DNA of 64,000 nt, taken from NCBI GenBank assembly GCA_004352715.1, contig SCFE01000015.1, forward strand, positions 150,511-214,510. The letters run 5' to 3'. Positions 1 to 12,900 of this stretch are shown here, piece by piece (positions within the stretch are counted from its first letter, which is position 1; each line of letters begins with the position of its first letter). The notes under the pieces were generated by a model. That model was not told the origin of the DNA and made no database searches. It was given only the letters and a program-made list of their open reading frames with translations. Position numbers and translations under genes: made by a program. Origin of the DNA: Hofstenia miamia. Taxonomy: Eukaryota; Xenacoelomorpha; Acoela.

Positions 1-377
1 GAATATATGGAGAACAGGCTTCGTCCACTAGGATAAGACAAGTGTAGACAAATAGTAAACACCTTTTCTGGATAAAAGTTGCTAAGCGCGCAGACTACCT
101 CCTCTGTGCGATAACCTGGAATTTCTTTAACTTGTACATTACAGGTTTTCAAAATACTTTACAAGAGAATGAAAAGGGCAAATCTGAGATTTAATTCTAA
201 ATTATATTTCAGAACTTGCATTTTACATTCAATAAACATATTTTGTTATCAAACTTAACTCTTAAAGAAAACAGCTGGTAGCAGACGTTTATTAAGACAT
301 TCCACACTGACTGGGGTAGAGTAGTTGGATGAGCTACAGCTCGCCGTTTGGTGGTACATATTAGTGTAGGGTAGATA
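1..377. repeat. Contig-overlap duplicate of 2744-3119
   Basis: Nearly identical to 2744-3119 (a T-run differs by one base). The right copy stops exactly at the single N at 3120, so this is an assembly overlap rather than a genomic duplication. Confidence 0.85.
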
Positions 378-395
378 GTAAATGATGTCGATGAG
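260..395 (-). CDS. Possible internal exon of the same unidentified gene
   Basis: Bordered on the minus strand by GCTTTAG (above 395) and AAGA|GTTAAG (below 260). One frame is open throughout and includes STPVSVECLNKRLLPAVFFK. It is copied at about 2975-3119. A one-base indel between the copies lies just outside the proposed donor, as would suit an intron. Not assigned to any family. Confidence 0.25.
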
Positions 396-1241
396 CTAAA
401 GCTTGTAATAACTAATTTTGCGTTCGCAATATTACTTATAATGAGTAGCCAGCATTTTAAATATGCACAGGGGAACATGCTTACTATTATTAAACCTATA
501 CTGAATTTTAAATACGGGTCTCTTAGAAAAATCTTCGATTCATCCTTCAGAACGGATTTAAATAAATTTAAAATCCGCAGCTATTTTAGGTTTAAAGATA
601 ACTCATCCATAGTAATTCAAGAACGCTTTGAGAGTTAATAATTGAATTAATAAATTATTTTTATACATATAGTTAGTAACAATTGTATTTGTTATTTCAA
701 ACCTTTTTAGTAAGTTCCAACATGGTAAATTTGTTTTAAAAAATCAGGCAATAAGATAGTTCATCACTTTCATACGAGTTAATAGCAAACAGAATGGCAA
801 GTATGTTCCAAATCTGCATTCAACGTTTAAATTTCCATTTTGAAAAGGATTCCAAGAAACATAATACAAGAAAATTTTAATTAATAAAACAATAGAAAAA
901 TAAACATGTATTCAAAATTAACAAAATAAATAAAATCTATTTACAAATACAAAAATTGCACTACTATTTAATAATGATTATAAGAAAATGATTTGGCAGC
1001 ATCAATATTAACAACATTGCTTGTGTTTTCATCTAAATAACAAAATCATTAACACGCATAACATCACTTAGCACTTAAGAAATTTAACATCTCAAAAAAA
1101 TGGCCTGTACAATTCCTGTATGATCTTGATAAATAAGTAAAATTTCATTAATTCAATGCAATCGATATGGAACATCTTCTGAAGTTAGCATCTTACGTTT
1201 CTTACGTTATAATACAATGCAGAGTTGGGACCGGTCGGAAA

Positions 1242-1857
1242 TTTTAAGGTCGGGCCGGTAGTTGGCCGCAAAGAGCTAATGCCAGCCGGTAAATTTTTTT
1301 TGTATTGTCTATTTAATGTATAATAGTTAAATTGCATAAAGCTAAGCGAGTACCATTATCAATCATTATGCTACCTATTGGTGTGGTATTTGACCTCAGT
1401 TAGCATTGGATAATTTATACGTGCGCAAAACATATATGTAAAAAATTTTTTTCTAAAACCAAACATAATTACTCCTTTAGTAGGATGTGTCAACTGACAT
1501 TTGTGTGTGAATGTCTTTGCAACAGAAAATCTTTCAAATATATTTTGAGCTTCCCCTCCAATATTAGAAAAATACAATCGTTCAAGTGGCTTGAATTGTA
1601 AATCCTATAGATTACACCTTCATTATTATAAACAGCTTTTGTAAAAATTATTACTAATTTCCATAAAAAAACTGAAGTCAAATTGTCTCTTCAAAAAGCA
1701 GAACAATTCAATTTATAGTAAATTATTGAGAGATTCCAGAAAGTAAATTGAACTTAGTCTATCATTCTAATTGCAAAACTGTAGATTGCTGAAACTATAA
1801 ACATTTGAATTTAGATTGTCCTAAGAATTCTTCTAAAACTAAGCAAAATATTCTCTT
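1242..1857. repeat. Contig-overlap duplicate of 4366-4980
   Basis: Matches 4366-4980. The left copy ends at the N at 1858 and the right copy starts after the N at 4365. The sequence is the body of a short hAT element. Confidence 0.88.
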
Positions 1858-1858
1858 N

Positions 1859-2711
1859 TGAACTAGCATAGTGAACTATTCCTTCAGTGTATAAAAGTAA
1901 TGGAGGATTGGTGTAAAGGAAAATGCAGCTTAGCCACGTTAGCAGCCACGCTCAGTAATGGAGATTCTCAAGCAGTTCTATATTTATATTTTGCAGTGAA
2001 AGCCTCTTATTTTTCTGATAAACAGCATTTAGAATTGATAGGTATTCTACAGATAAACATTGATGTACAAACAAAAAACAAATTCATATTTATAATCTGT
2101 GGGTGGAATTGTCAACATAATTGAAATCCTCGTTGCAAATTTCAAGATTTTTTGTTTGATTATAATCTAAGGAATCATTTCAGTCAAAAGAATTTACGTT
2201 GTAATTCTTATAAAAGTGCAGAATTGTTAATTATAAGAAATGTGGTTTTCCCTCTATTAAGGATATAGAAAGAATCAATAATTGGAAACGCATCCATGAT
2301 CAAGTGTACAATATTATTCGGTTCAATCACTTCAAAATCATACATGTCCAGCTTGTGAAGGATTGTTAAACCACGTCAGCGGTAAATGTCACATCAAATT
2401 CAAATCTGCCATCTGTTCTTCAACTTTCAAATGTATGGTGAATGTTTATGAACTTTTATTTTATGAAAAATGATGAAATCAGTATAGTAGTAGGAATCCG
2501 AACGGATTTACAAACAAGCACACGTTCGATAACATCGTCTGCTTGTTAAGGCATTTATGAATCGTGATGTTCTTGGAATGTTTATATAAGAAAAACGAAA
2601 GACCAATTAACATGGAAAAAAGCATAAAACATCAACCCAAAATTATGATTTTTTTAGAAATTTAAAAGAGTACACTACTTTCATAGTTCAAGCGACTGTT
2701 ATAAGGATAAC
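1859..2711. repeat. Contig-overlap duplicate of 3512-4364
   Basis: As far as I can compare by eye it matches 3512-4364 throughout. The left copy begins right after the N at 1858 and the right copy ends right before the N at 4365, the pattern of overlapping contig ends. Confidence 0.88.
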
Positions 2712-2905
2712 TACTATGCTCACTCATCAATGGCAATGCCTCAGAATATATGGAGAACAGGCTTCGTCCACTAGGATAAGACAAGTGTAGACAAATAGTA
2801 AACACCTTTTCTGGATAAAAGTTGCTAAGCGCGCAGACTACCTCCTCTGTGCGATAACCTGGAATTTCTTTAACTTGTACATTACAGGTTTTCAAAATAC
2901 TTTAC
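2662..2905 (-). CDS. Possible terminal exon of an unidentified minus-strand gene
   Basis: An open frame on the minus strand runs about 77 codons to TAA at 2664-2662, with candidate acceptors at its start (TTGTAAAG, AAATTCCAG) and an AATAAA about 200 nt past the stop. The peptide includes GYRTEEVVCALSNFYPEKVF and does not look like a random translation, but I do not recognise a family. The first part is repeated at 1-150 because contigs overlap. With a phase-compatible join it could follow the exon at 260-395. Confidence 0.35.
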
Positions 2906-5647
2906 AAGAGAATGAAAAGGGCAAATCTGAGATTTAATTCTAAATTATATTTCACAACTTGCATTTTACATTCAATAAACATATTTGTTATCAAACTTAA
3001 CTCTTAAAGAAAACAGCTGGTAGCAGACGTTTATTAAGACATTCCACACTGACTGGGGTAGAGTAGTTGGATGAGCTACAGCTCGCCGTTTGGTGGTACA
3101 TATTAGTGTAGGGTAGATANTTTGATCTTATCAGTAAAAATGTTATTCATGAACAGCTTCTTACATCTAAAAAGCTGATATGGCCTCCATTGCATATTAA
3201 ATTGAGAGTCTAAGAATTTTGTCAACGATCTATTAAAAGATGTACCTACTATGGCCTCACTGAAAGCAAAGTTCCTACAGATCAATGAGGACATATTGGT
3301 TAACTTGCAATTGTCAAAGAAAACAATTTTGCTAAAACCATGAACTCTAAGTACCTGAAAGCCTGACATTCAATTATATTGATTTCCATGCAAGAATATA
3401 TGTGAATTAAATGCTTGTGTATTACAAAGAAATGGAATGTAAGATGTCATTAAGGCTTCAATTCCTAAATTCATACTTGCAATTTTTCCATGAGAATTTA
3501 GCTGACGTAAGTGAACTAGCATAGTGAACTATTCCTTCAGTGTATAAAAGTAATGGAGGATTGGTGTAAAGGAAAATGCAGCTTAGCCACGTTAGCAGCC
3601 ACGCTCAGTAATGGAGATTCTCAAGCAGTTCTATATTTATATTTTGCAGTGAAAGCCTCTTATTTTTCTGATAAACAGCATTTAGAATTGATAGGTATTC
3701 TACAGATAAACATTGATGTACAAACAAAAAACAAATTCATATTTATAATCTGTGGGTGGAATTGTCAACATAATTGAAATCCTCGTTGCAAATTTCAAGA
3801 TTTTTTGTTTGATTATAATCTAAGGAATCATTTCAGTCAAAAGAATTTACGTTGTAATTCTTATAAAAGTGCAGAATTGTTAATTATAAGAAATGTGGTT
3901 TTCCCTCTATTAAGGATATAGAAAGAATCAATAATTGGAAACGCATCCATGATCAAGTGTACAATATTATTCGGTTCAATCACTTCAAAATCATACATGT
4001 CCAGCTTGTGAAGGATTGTTAAACCACGTCAGCGGTAAATGTCACATCAAATTCAAATCTGCCATCTGTTCTTCAACTTTCAAATGTATGGTGAATGTTT
4101 ATGAACTTTTATTTTATGAAAAATGATGAAATCAGTATAGTAGTAGGAATCCGAACGGATTTACAAACAAGCACACGTTCGATAACATCGTCTGCTTGTT
4201 AAGGCATTTATGAATCGTGATGTTCTTGGAATGTTTATATAAGAAAAACGAAAGACCAATTAACATGGAAAAAAGCATAAAACATCAACCCAAAATTATG
4301 ATTTTTTTAGAAATTTAAAAGAGTACACTACTTTCATAGTTCAAGCGACTGTTATAAGGATAACNTTTAAGGTCGGGCCGGTAGTTGGCCGCAAAGAGCT
4401 AATGCCAGCCGGTAAATTTTTTTTGTATTGTCTATTTAATGTATAATAGTTAAATTGCATAAAGCTAAGCGAGTACCATTATCAATCATTATGCTACCTA
4501 TTGGTGTGGTATTTGACCTCAGTTAGCATTGGATAATTTATACGTGCGCAAAACATATATGTAAAAAATTTTTTTCTAAAACCAAACATAATTACTCCTT
4601 TAGTAGGATGTGTCAACTGACATTTGTGTGTGAATGTCTTTGCAACAGAAAATCTTTCAAATATATTTTGAGCTTCCCCTCCAATATTAGAAAAATACAA
4701 TCGTTCAAGTGGCTTGAATTGTAAATCCTATAGATTACACCTTCATTATTATAAACAGCTTTTGTAAAAATTATTACTAATTTCCATAAAAAAACTGAAG
4801 TCAAATTGTCTCTTCAAAAAGCAGAACAATTCAATTTATAGTAAATTATTGAGAGATTCCAGAAAGTAAATTGAACTTAGTCTATCATTCTAATTGCAAA
4901 ACTGTAGATTGCTGAAACTATAAACATTTGAATTTAGATTGTCCTAAGAATTCTTCTAAAACTAAGCAAAATATTCTCTTTATAAGATAAAACAAGAATT
5001 TTTTATCCTTTTAGCCGGTAAACGGCCGTTAATTTTACCGGCTTTTCTAAAAATTTAAGAGCGGCTGCAGACCGGTAGCCGGTTCCATCTCTGATAAAAT
5101 GTACATAGGTACGATATTGTTATCAATGCAGTGAAATGGAACTACCTGATATTGATACAGTCAGTTAATTTTATGTTGCTTAGTGTTATATTGTAATTTC
5201 TGTTATAAATCTTCATGAAGGTTAGTTTTTTCAACAAATGCACATCATACACATGTTCTTAGGAATAAAAATTCTCGAACAACGATAAACAATCATATTT
5301 ATGCCAGGCCTATACCCGTAGCATAGAAGCCCGTGCGTGTAGCCATTTGTCGGAGGCTGATAATAAGGTGTATTATCCTAGTTTAGTAAATATTATATAA
5401 CTTTAATCAAGGATGAATCAGTTATAGGTGAACATTGTGAGGATCGCGTCTTCCAGATAATTATCAATTCGATTTTATTTATCAAATATAGAATCCGGTT
5501 CAAGTAAATGATTAAAATGTGTAACTTTGCAAACGATAACAATTTAAAATTAGTTAGGATTCAGGTTTGATTATACTGTACATCATTTTGACAATGCATG
5601 CACATTAATTACTTGATTGCGACATATACATATATTATTCTATAGCA

Positions 5648-5851
5648 GGGTCATTCCACGTAAATGTTCCTACAGCATAACACAAATTTTTGCTTATAAA
5701 AACCATGACTATGTGCCATTTAGTCAATTACACTAAGCATGTCCTAAACTTTGATATCAGAAGTATCTTTGACACTACATGTCTAAATTGTAGTTTATTC
5801 TTTAAACACAGAAATGCGTTATGCTACAGGACAGCCTATATGGAATGACTC
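5648..5851. mobile_element. Short inverted-repeat element (MITE-like)
   Basis: GGGTCATTCCACG at the left end and, inverted at the right end, GAGTCATTCCATA begin an imperfect terminal repeat. Both arms go on to a shared CTACAGCATAAC/CTGTAGCATAAC motif. About 204 bp, with no coding potential. The superfamily is not clear, as I see no convincing target-site duplication. Confidence 0.45.
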
Positions 5852-6278
5852 AACAATACATATTATCGATAGGATTTGACGATTGATTTAATGCAAAATA
5901 AATGTTTAAAGAACATGGTTTCACTAAACAGAATTTGGAAAAAATTATAAGGTTTTACTAAGAAAATAGGAGAAAGCGCATGAAATTGGGGCATATGCAA
6001 TAGTAATGTACTATTACCACTGTGTCAAGTAAATGTACAGGATTAAATGGTACAACTATGTTTATAGACATTTGAATAACAATCATTTAATGGAGATACA
6101 GCGTTATTTCGTAGGTATAATGTTAATCATATCTATAGTTTTCTACATTGCATACTCACATTTTTATTAAAATTAAAATAAATGAGACGACATACAATCT
6201 TTGACAAAACTTCCAATAGTCATACACACAATTTTTAGCATTATTTTGAAATTAGTTGAATAAATATTAATTCTCAAA

Positions 6279-6676
6279 TGGACTTATTCGAATTTTTGGG
6301 TTTAACACAATTGGCATCTAACCTAGTGAAATGAAACAACAACTTTGTAAATTTAATTGGATAGCCTTTATTAAAAAAAATTATAGAATCTTTTGCAATA
6401 CTACAGATAATATTGACTTAATGATATTATCAAAATTGGGTATTTGATAAAATAATTCAAATGAATTGGGTACTAAAGCATAAATACATCCCTAAACAAT
6501 TGATGATACTTTCCAAAAAATTAAGTTTAAGAATGCACCTCATCATAAACAAATTTAAGTTCATGAATGAAAGAGGCAAAGCCATCTAGATAGCGTTGAT
6601 AGAAGAATCGAGAAATTGCTTACCAAGATATCTCTTTGACAACCGCGTACGGTCTAAATTATATTAAACACTTAAC
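6279..6676. repeat. Contig-overlap duplicate of 6678-7075
   Basis: Matches 6678-7075 with a few substitutions, abutting the single N at 6677. The mismatches suggest two haplotypes joined end to end. Confidence 0.85.
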
Positions 6677-8653
6677 NTGGACTTATTCGAATTTTTGGGA
6701 TTAACACAATTGGCATCTAACCTAGTGAAATGGAACAACAACTTTGTAAATTTAATTGGATAGCCTTTATTAAAAAAAATTCTAGAATGTTTTGCAATAC
6801 TACAGATAATATTGACTTAATGATATTATCAAAATTGGGTATTTGATAAAACAATTCAAATAAATTGGGTACTAAAGCATAAATACATCCCTAAACAATT
6901 GATGATACTTTCCAAAAAATTAAGTTTAAGAATGCACCTCATCATAAACAAATTAAAGTTCATGAATGAAAGAGGCAACGCCATCTAGATAGCGTTGATA
7001 GAAGAATCGAGAAATTGCTTACCAAGATATCTCTTTGACAACCGCGTACGGTCTAAATTATATTAAACACTTAACCTTACCGACACATTTTCAAAAAATG
7101 ATTTCCTAAAAGTGATTATAGGCATTGTTAGTAAAACCTTCAGTAGTTCATCACGTCCATTAAAAAAGACCATATTTTTAATAAAATATCGCTGGTAAAA
7201 AATACATGCATGTATAATTATAAAACTTCTCAGTCTCGGTTTAGACTAAAAACGTCACATGTCTTAAAATAGAAATTCAGCTTAACTGCAAAAACAAAGG
7301 AGTTCAGACATTGCAAGCAGTACGAGATGATGGAAGAAAATCCAATTTCTTACGTTACGTGAAAGATCAGCAGAAAAAACTATACTAATGCAAATTTTAT
7401 TGAAGAAAAATATTCAAAGTTGGAAAAAGAACTGTCTCCCAAACGACAAAAATTTCAAACATAATTCAAATTAAGAATATAGTTGCTTTGTGCGAAGAAT
7501 AGAAAACTATTATTCTTTAATATGCCGAAATATATAAAGTCATCAGCGATGCGTCCTTACGCCTTATCCTCACGATGTCCTTCACATCCACAAAATACTT
7601 AAGTGCAGAAATATAGCATTAAATTATAACAGAATTCGTATAGATAATTACTATATTATGATATTTATAATATAATAATTATTAGTTATAATTTCTAACT
7701 AAATATTAGATACAAAATTAATATTATCAAATAAAAAATCAATAAGATAACTTTGAAAATATAAATAACAAATGATTACTTAATCTCTCAAGCCACGCAG
7801 CCACAGCCTTATCGCTGAGGCCTGTTAGAAGATGCCCATAGTGCGCGTTCACTGTTGCGTTTTTGGCCCCAATGAGTCCATCTCGAGAATAGAATGGATG
7901 ATATTGTTTTAAGGCAAAATTATAGGATTTACCTAAACAAACATTAAATTAATAATAGAATAATGTTTCTATAAACTGCCAAAATTATATATATATATAT
8001 AATTGGTAATTGCATGGTAGCATGTCATTTCGTTCCAAGTAAGATGTTAATAATTTGATGGAGGTCAGTTTGAATATGTAATCTGAATATATGAAAAATT
8101 TTACTTTTTACCCATTATATATTGTTTGTTTAACATAAATGCTTAATACATTCGAGCGACATTAATTTGTTAACGCATTTTTCAGTATAAATCACTATAT
8201 ATATATATATATATTAGGGGCACATTTTTTTGCAACCATATATTTACATAGCATCATAGCACGACATTTTGCTTTGAGATTTTTAATATCGATTTTAGAT
8301 CGTGAGCTATGTGATTTTATAGAAACCATCACAGACCTAAAAAATCCCTTCAACGTGTGGAGGTAAATAGCAAAAATTTTGCAATTTTGTAGCAATACAA
8401 GAAATAGAACTAACTTTACATAGATAATATAAACTTTTCTAATTGTAATTAGTGGAAAAAATGATAAATTTTCAAATAACAATCAGGCTGTTTTTCTCAA
8501 GTTGTATGATAATAGGGAAAATATAGGAAAAATTTCAAATCAATTGGTGGGGGAACTTTTTAAACTCTGAAATTGAATTCCTACTACTGATAAGTATTAA
8601 TAACTATTTCTCGTATTATGACCCCATCTAAAGTTATTTTTCTTAAAAAAAGT

Positions 8654-8655
<2 letters not shown>

Positions 8656-8697
<42 letters not shown>
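8656..8697. repeat. (AT)n microsatellite
   Basis: About 42 bp of uninterrupted alternating A and T. Similar tracts occur at about 18979-19010 and 62281-62323. Confidence 0.9.
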
Positions 8698-8700
<3 letters not shown>

Positions 8701-9596
8701 CAATGCTAAAATATATATACTGTTATGCAAGGATAACAGCAGTGGTTTTCCTTCTCCAAATCTATTGAAATTTCACTTTGATAAATAAAGTAAATATAAA
8801 ATATATAATACTGTTTCAATATTAAAAATCCGCATGCCTTTCAGAATATGACAGTCATTGAATGCGAGTATATAAATTTCCTGATTCAAAGGGAAAGCAA
8901 TTCATAGATTATTGCAAAAGTCTACATCTCGCAGATGATTGCTATATTTAAAAAGCAGATTAACTCAAATAATAATGAACATTTTCCCACTACTTAGTTT
9001 CCATAGTTCAAAAGAAAGCATACAGATAAAACATTTAATCTCCAAATCTGTAGATGTACTCCAATAAAAAATCAAAAACTATTTCATTCAATGAAGCACC
9101 TTTTTATACTAATCCATTGTGGTTTTATGCATTTATTTTGCTAAATTCATTATTAAATTTCTGTAATATTTACATTGCCCTAGAAATTGTAAAGTAGTGT
9201 GTTGAAATTAGCTGTTTACTATATTTGCGGAAAATTATGCTAGAAATAAAACAACACACTTAAGCTTGTAAGTGTTTTGAATTTTACCAGAAAAAGAATG
9301 TGTTTCGATATTTATATAGTACTTACTGATTTTATAATTGTGAATTTTTTGAAAAATAACAAATATCGGTTACACCGATTTTAACATTGGTTTGTGTTTT
9401 AAAAAGGCCTACGTGTAGGTAACTGATAATAGTTAAGCACATATGTCATTACAAATTACATCTACTTATATAAAACATAATCAATGACGAACTTGATTGG
9501 AATCGATTTTCTCGTAGATAATAAGGTATCTTCTTCTTCTTGGGTGGTACACTTGAATATACTGGCTTCACTACAGACTTTTGACCTAAATTCAAA

Positions 9597-9912
9597 TCAA
9601 TGAAGAGAAAAATCCTTAAGTACTGAGGTGTATTTCAATAACAACTGATCAGATATTGATAAAGACCTACTATAGATTTTGGACACTAAATAGTCTTGTT
9701 TAGCCAAACGGAATGGTTCACTGCAACGATGAATAAGGCGTTTGTGAGGATGAAGAGATCTCTGGACCTTTCGTCTGTGATATCTTCTCCAAGCCAACTG
9801 AATAGTGACCGCGGCTATTTCGCGTCTTAAATTCTGTTCTTGTCCCAAAGTCCGTTTGGAAGCAAAAACTTCCTTGAATGCTCTATAGAACTTGCGACGT
9901 TTGAATCCATAG
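9597..9912 (-). CDS. INVS: Inversin terminal exon 17 (IQ motifs 2 end and 3)
   Basis: After acceptor TTTAG the split codon gives Ser, restoring AIVIQRAWRSYGFKRRKF against human AVIQRAWRSYQLRKHL. A third IQ motif, IAAVTIQLAWRRYHRRKV, follows, and the frame ends at TGA (9599-9597). An AATAAA on the minus strand lies about 460 nt downstream, near 9136-9131. Confidence 0.88.
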
Positions 9913-12900
9913 CTAAATACAAAACAAATACATTTTTTAAATCATCTGTTATACATGAAAAACAAATAACTTAAGATTCATTGTTAATCGATTGAAAATT
10001 TGAGAAGACTTTGGAAGTTGGTAGTGTTCATCAATAAAGTTTGATCAAGAAAAATCTAGACAGGAAAGGTGGGTCATCATACTCTTGTCAGTAGATTTAA
10101 GGAAAAATCAAATAAGAAAAGTGATTCGATATGAAGATATTCAACTGTTCTATTGACAAACTTTTCCGGGAAATAACGTGTTGAATTACTTTGATTGTAT
10201 TTATTACATTTACATTCTTGTTATTATATTGTATGATTGGCATTATATATTGTGGATTTACCCATGTAACTTTGAATTCATTCATCCAATCACAGCGGTG
10301 TTTCCTGTGAAAAATTAATCAGCACAGCAATGATAAAATTTTGACAAAAATATCAATTCATTTTGTTAACACACCAATTCAACTAATGTTGCCTTGCACA
10401 TTTAGTTAACTAGTTGACAAAGCGATTTAAAGAATTTTTCATAGGTAACCCATCCTTGAAACTATTTGTCGAACGATTAAATATAATTTTATGTTAAAAG
10501 ACAGGCCAATATCAGTGGGGGAATCGGGATCATTTTTAACGGGGGAGAAAGGAAGGTAAAATGGAATTGAGTACTAAAAAATTGAATTTCCGTATGTAGT
10601 CGTTGATTGCATCATTTTAAATAGTAACCTTAAATAACTTTGAAAATAAAAAAACTTTTAATAACAAACATTATGACAAAATAAATCGAATTTTTCGAAG
10701 CAAAATTTTCCACTATCTAATTGGCAAGTTGCAAAAGTTTTATTTCGATTTAAGGAACTTTTCTCATTTTAGGGGGCGGCCCTTGTTCTCCTCTCTGCAT
10801 CGCCATAAAAAATTAAATTGAGCCGCTTTTACCCTCACTCCAGTCAGAGTTAGATGCTTAGGTTGTACTTCTCAATTTAATTAAATTTAATTAGCACTAA
10901 TATATAGTATTAATCGATATAATTAATAAACAAATGATATAATTTAAATATAATGTCAAACATACCTTCTCCATGCTCTTTGTATAACAATCGCAGCGGC
11001 ATTACGTCGCTTGATTTCGTCTGTTCGCCTTTTTTCTACTAACCGCTTGCAACGCATCTTCTCACGCTGATTCATGACGGAAACAAAAAAGGCATTAGAG
11101 TTTTTCAACATAGGTGAGTCTATATCGGAATCATTGAACTCTCGTGCACCATCAGGTTCATCAGTGGATTCAGATGTCCGATCAGGACTAGTTTCCACTG
11201 GAGATTGACTAATGCTTTGCGATGACTGTTTTCTAAATGGAGAACTAAGAATGCAATCCCTAACTTTCATGGGATGAATGAATGAATGATCCAATTTTAT
11301 GAAATAAACAGTGGTTGGCAACTGACAAAATATGATCATCTGAACATAGCATAAATTAAAACCCTAAACTGCAATAGTAAAGAAGGGATTTTTTTCAGTG
11401 TTTAGATGATGTTTAACTTCAAAAAATCATTCAATATGAAAATGAGCATATGGAACAAGACGAACAAACGACCATGCGATTAACATGTATAAGCATGGCG
11501 TTAATGAGTGGAAGCATGCATGCATCAAATACACACATTTACCTATTATTACAATATCACGCAAAAGCGCGAACACGTAGTACTAAAATTTAAAATAATT
11601 TAAGAAATAATATTAAATTATGATATGATATAAATAAAGTACTAGAGCTACGATCCTATTTAAAAACATCGTACACTATTCTCAAACTTATATACAGAGT
11701 TGATCATAAGTCTCGCCGAAGTTACTAACTTAAGTATAATAATATAATAACAGAAAAATTAAATATTGTAACTTACGAAATACTACAAGGCAATAAGGTT
11801 TTTTGTACTAATATAATAAATGTTGGCAAGTTCCGCAATTTTCTGCCAGAACAATGCAGCATGCGTAGTCAAATTCGGAACACACTTTAAACATTTTGAA
11901 AAATTGGACTAACTTTTTCCTTGATGCAAATTCGAAGATAATCTAAATTTTCTGTATTGTTGTTTTGTTAATGCGAGCTTCAAAAAGGGGTATAACTAGT
12001 AATCTAAAGGGCTACGGTCGGGTAATATTGGTGGTCAATGCTGTTCAACTTCGCCTCCAATTATAAGTGAATTGCGTCTTATCGAAGTCATGAACTTCTA
12101 TGGAATAGTGAAGTGGAGAATCATCTTGTTGAAAGATAATGCTTCTCATTATTCGCATTCTCCTGAGCTCAGGCAATAACACGATCCTTCGGCATTGTGG
12201 GGTAACCTCCACATGTAAGCGTTCCGGGAAAATGAAGTGCTCTGTTTGAATTTGGATGGAAACCTCGTTCAAACACAAACTTTAAATGAATGTAATAAAG
12301 TTTTAAAGTTTTTTGAGGATTTTGAAAAGCCTATTGACCCAATCTTTTAACGAAAACTAAGATTCTACAGACCATAGAACAATTGATTGTATATCAATGG
12401 TTAGACCAATTTGTGAAAAACTGCAATGGTTGGAGAGTATTCTTCCTGAAGCATAAGTATTGCGTCTATGATCAACTGAGAATAATCTTCAGCCAGTGAT
12501 AGCGACCAGAGCGAGGCTTATCATTTAGACAATAAGTCTCTTCAAATTTATTGTAACAGTAATAAAGTTGAATCAGATGATGGAGTCTCCAGACATAACG
12601 AAATAATTTTTCAAAACAAAACACATGAAGCAAAATCTAGTAAATGTATGTATATTTTTAACTAATGGATTTTACTATACAATTTGATTGGCTTAAAATA
12701 AATTGACTCCTTAAATTTGGCGTCAACTATGACCAACCCTGTATATATCTAGGAAATCGAAGATTTCAAATTAGTTTATTGGAGTTTAATAGAAAAGTCG
12801 GTGAGGGTCAATCAAGAAGAACAATTATGCTTAACAGACTTTTTTATCTTGATCCTTTATTGCAAGGACATGGAAAGTATAATTCAATAATACGTCCTAA

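Larger units (their letters stand above)
1220..5093. mobile_element. Short hAT element, split by misordered contigs
   Basis: The left end CAGAGTTGGGACCGGTC at 1220 and the inverted right end CAGAGATGGAACCGGCT at 5093 are typical hAT termini. They are flanked by 8-bp near-duplications ATACAATG (1212-1219) and ATAAAATG (5094-5101). After contigs are reordered the element is about 750 bp (1220-1857 continued at 4981-5093), with no transposase, so it is non-autonomous. Confidence 0.55.
5102..9596. other. Gene-free region upstream of the inversin 3' end
   Basis: No exon or protein similarity is visible in either strand. It holds a contig-overlap duplicate (6279-7075), an inverted-repeat element (5648-5851), AT microsatellites and AT-rich unique sequence. 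The inversin 3' UTR must occupy the last few hundred bases. Confidence 0.6.

Noticed and set aside
1900-3777. Two identical 74-aa ORFs (1900-2124, 3553-3777) as a tandem gene duplication
   Set aside because: They lie in contig-overlap duplicates and differ in nothing. I do not recognise the peptide, and the TATA-like word sits directly at the ATG.
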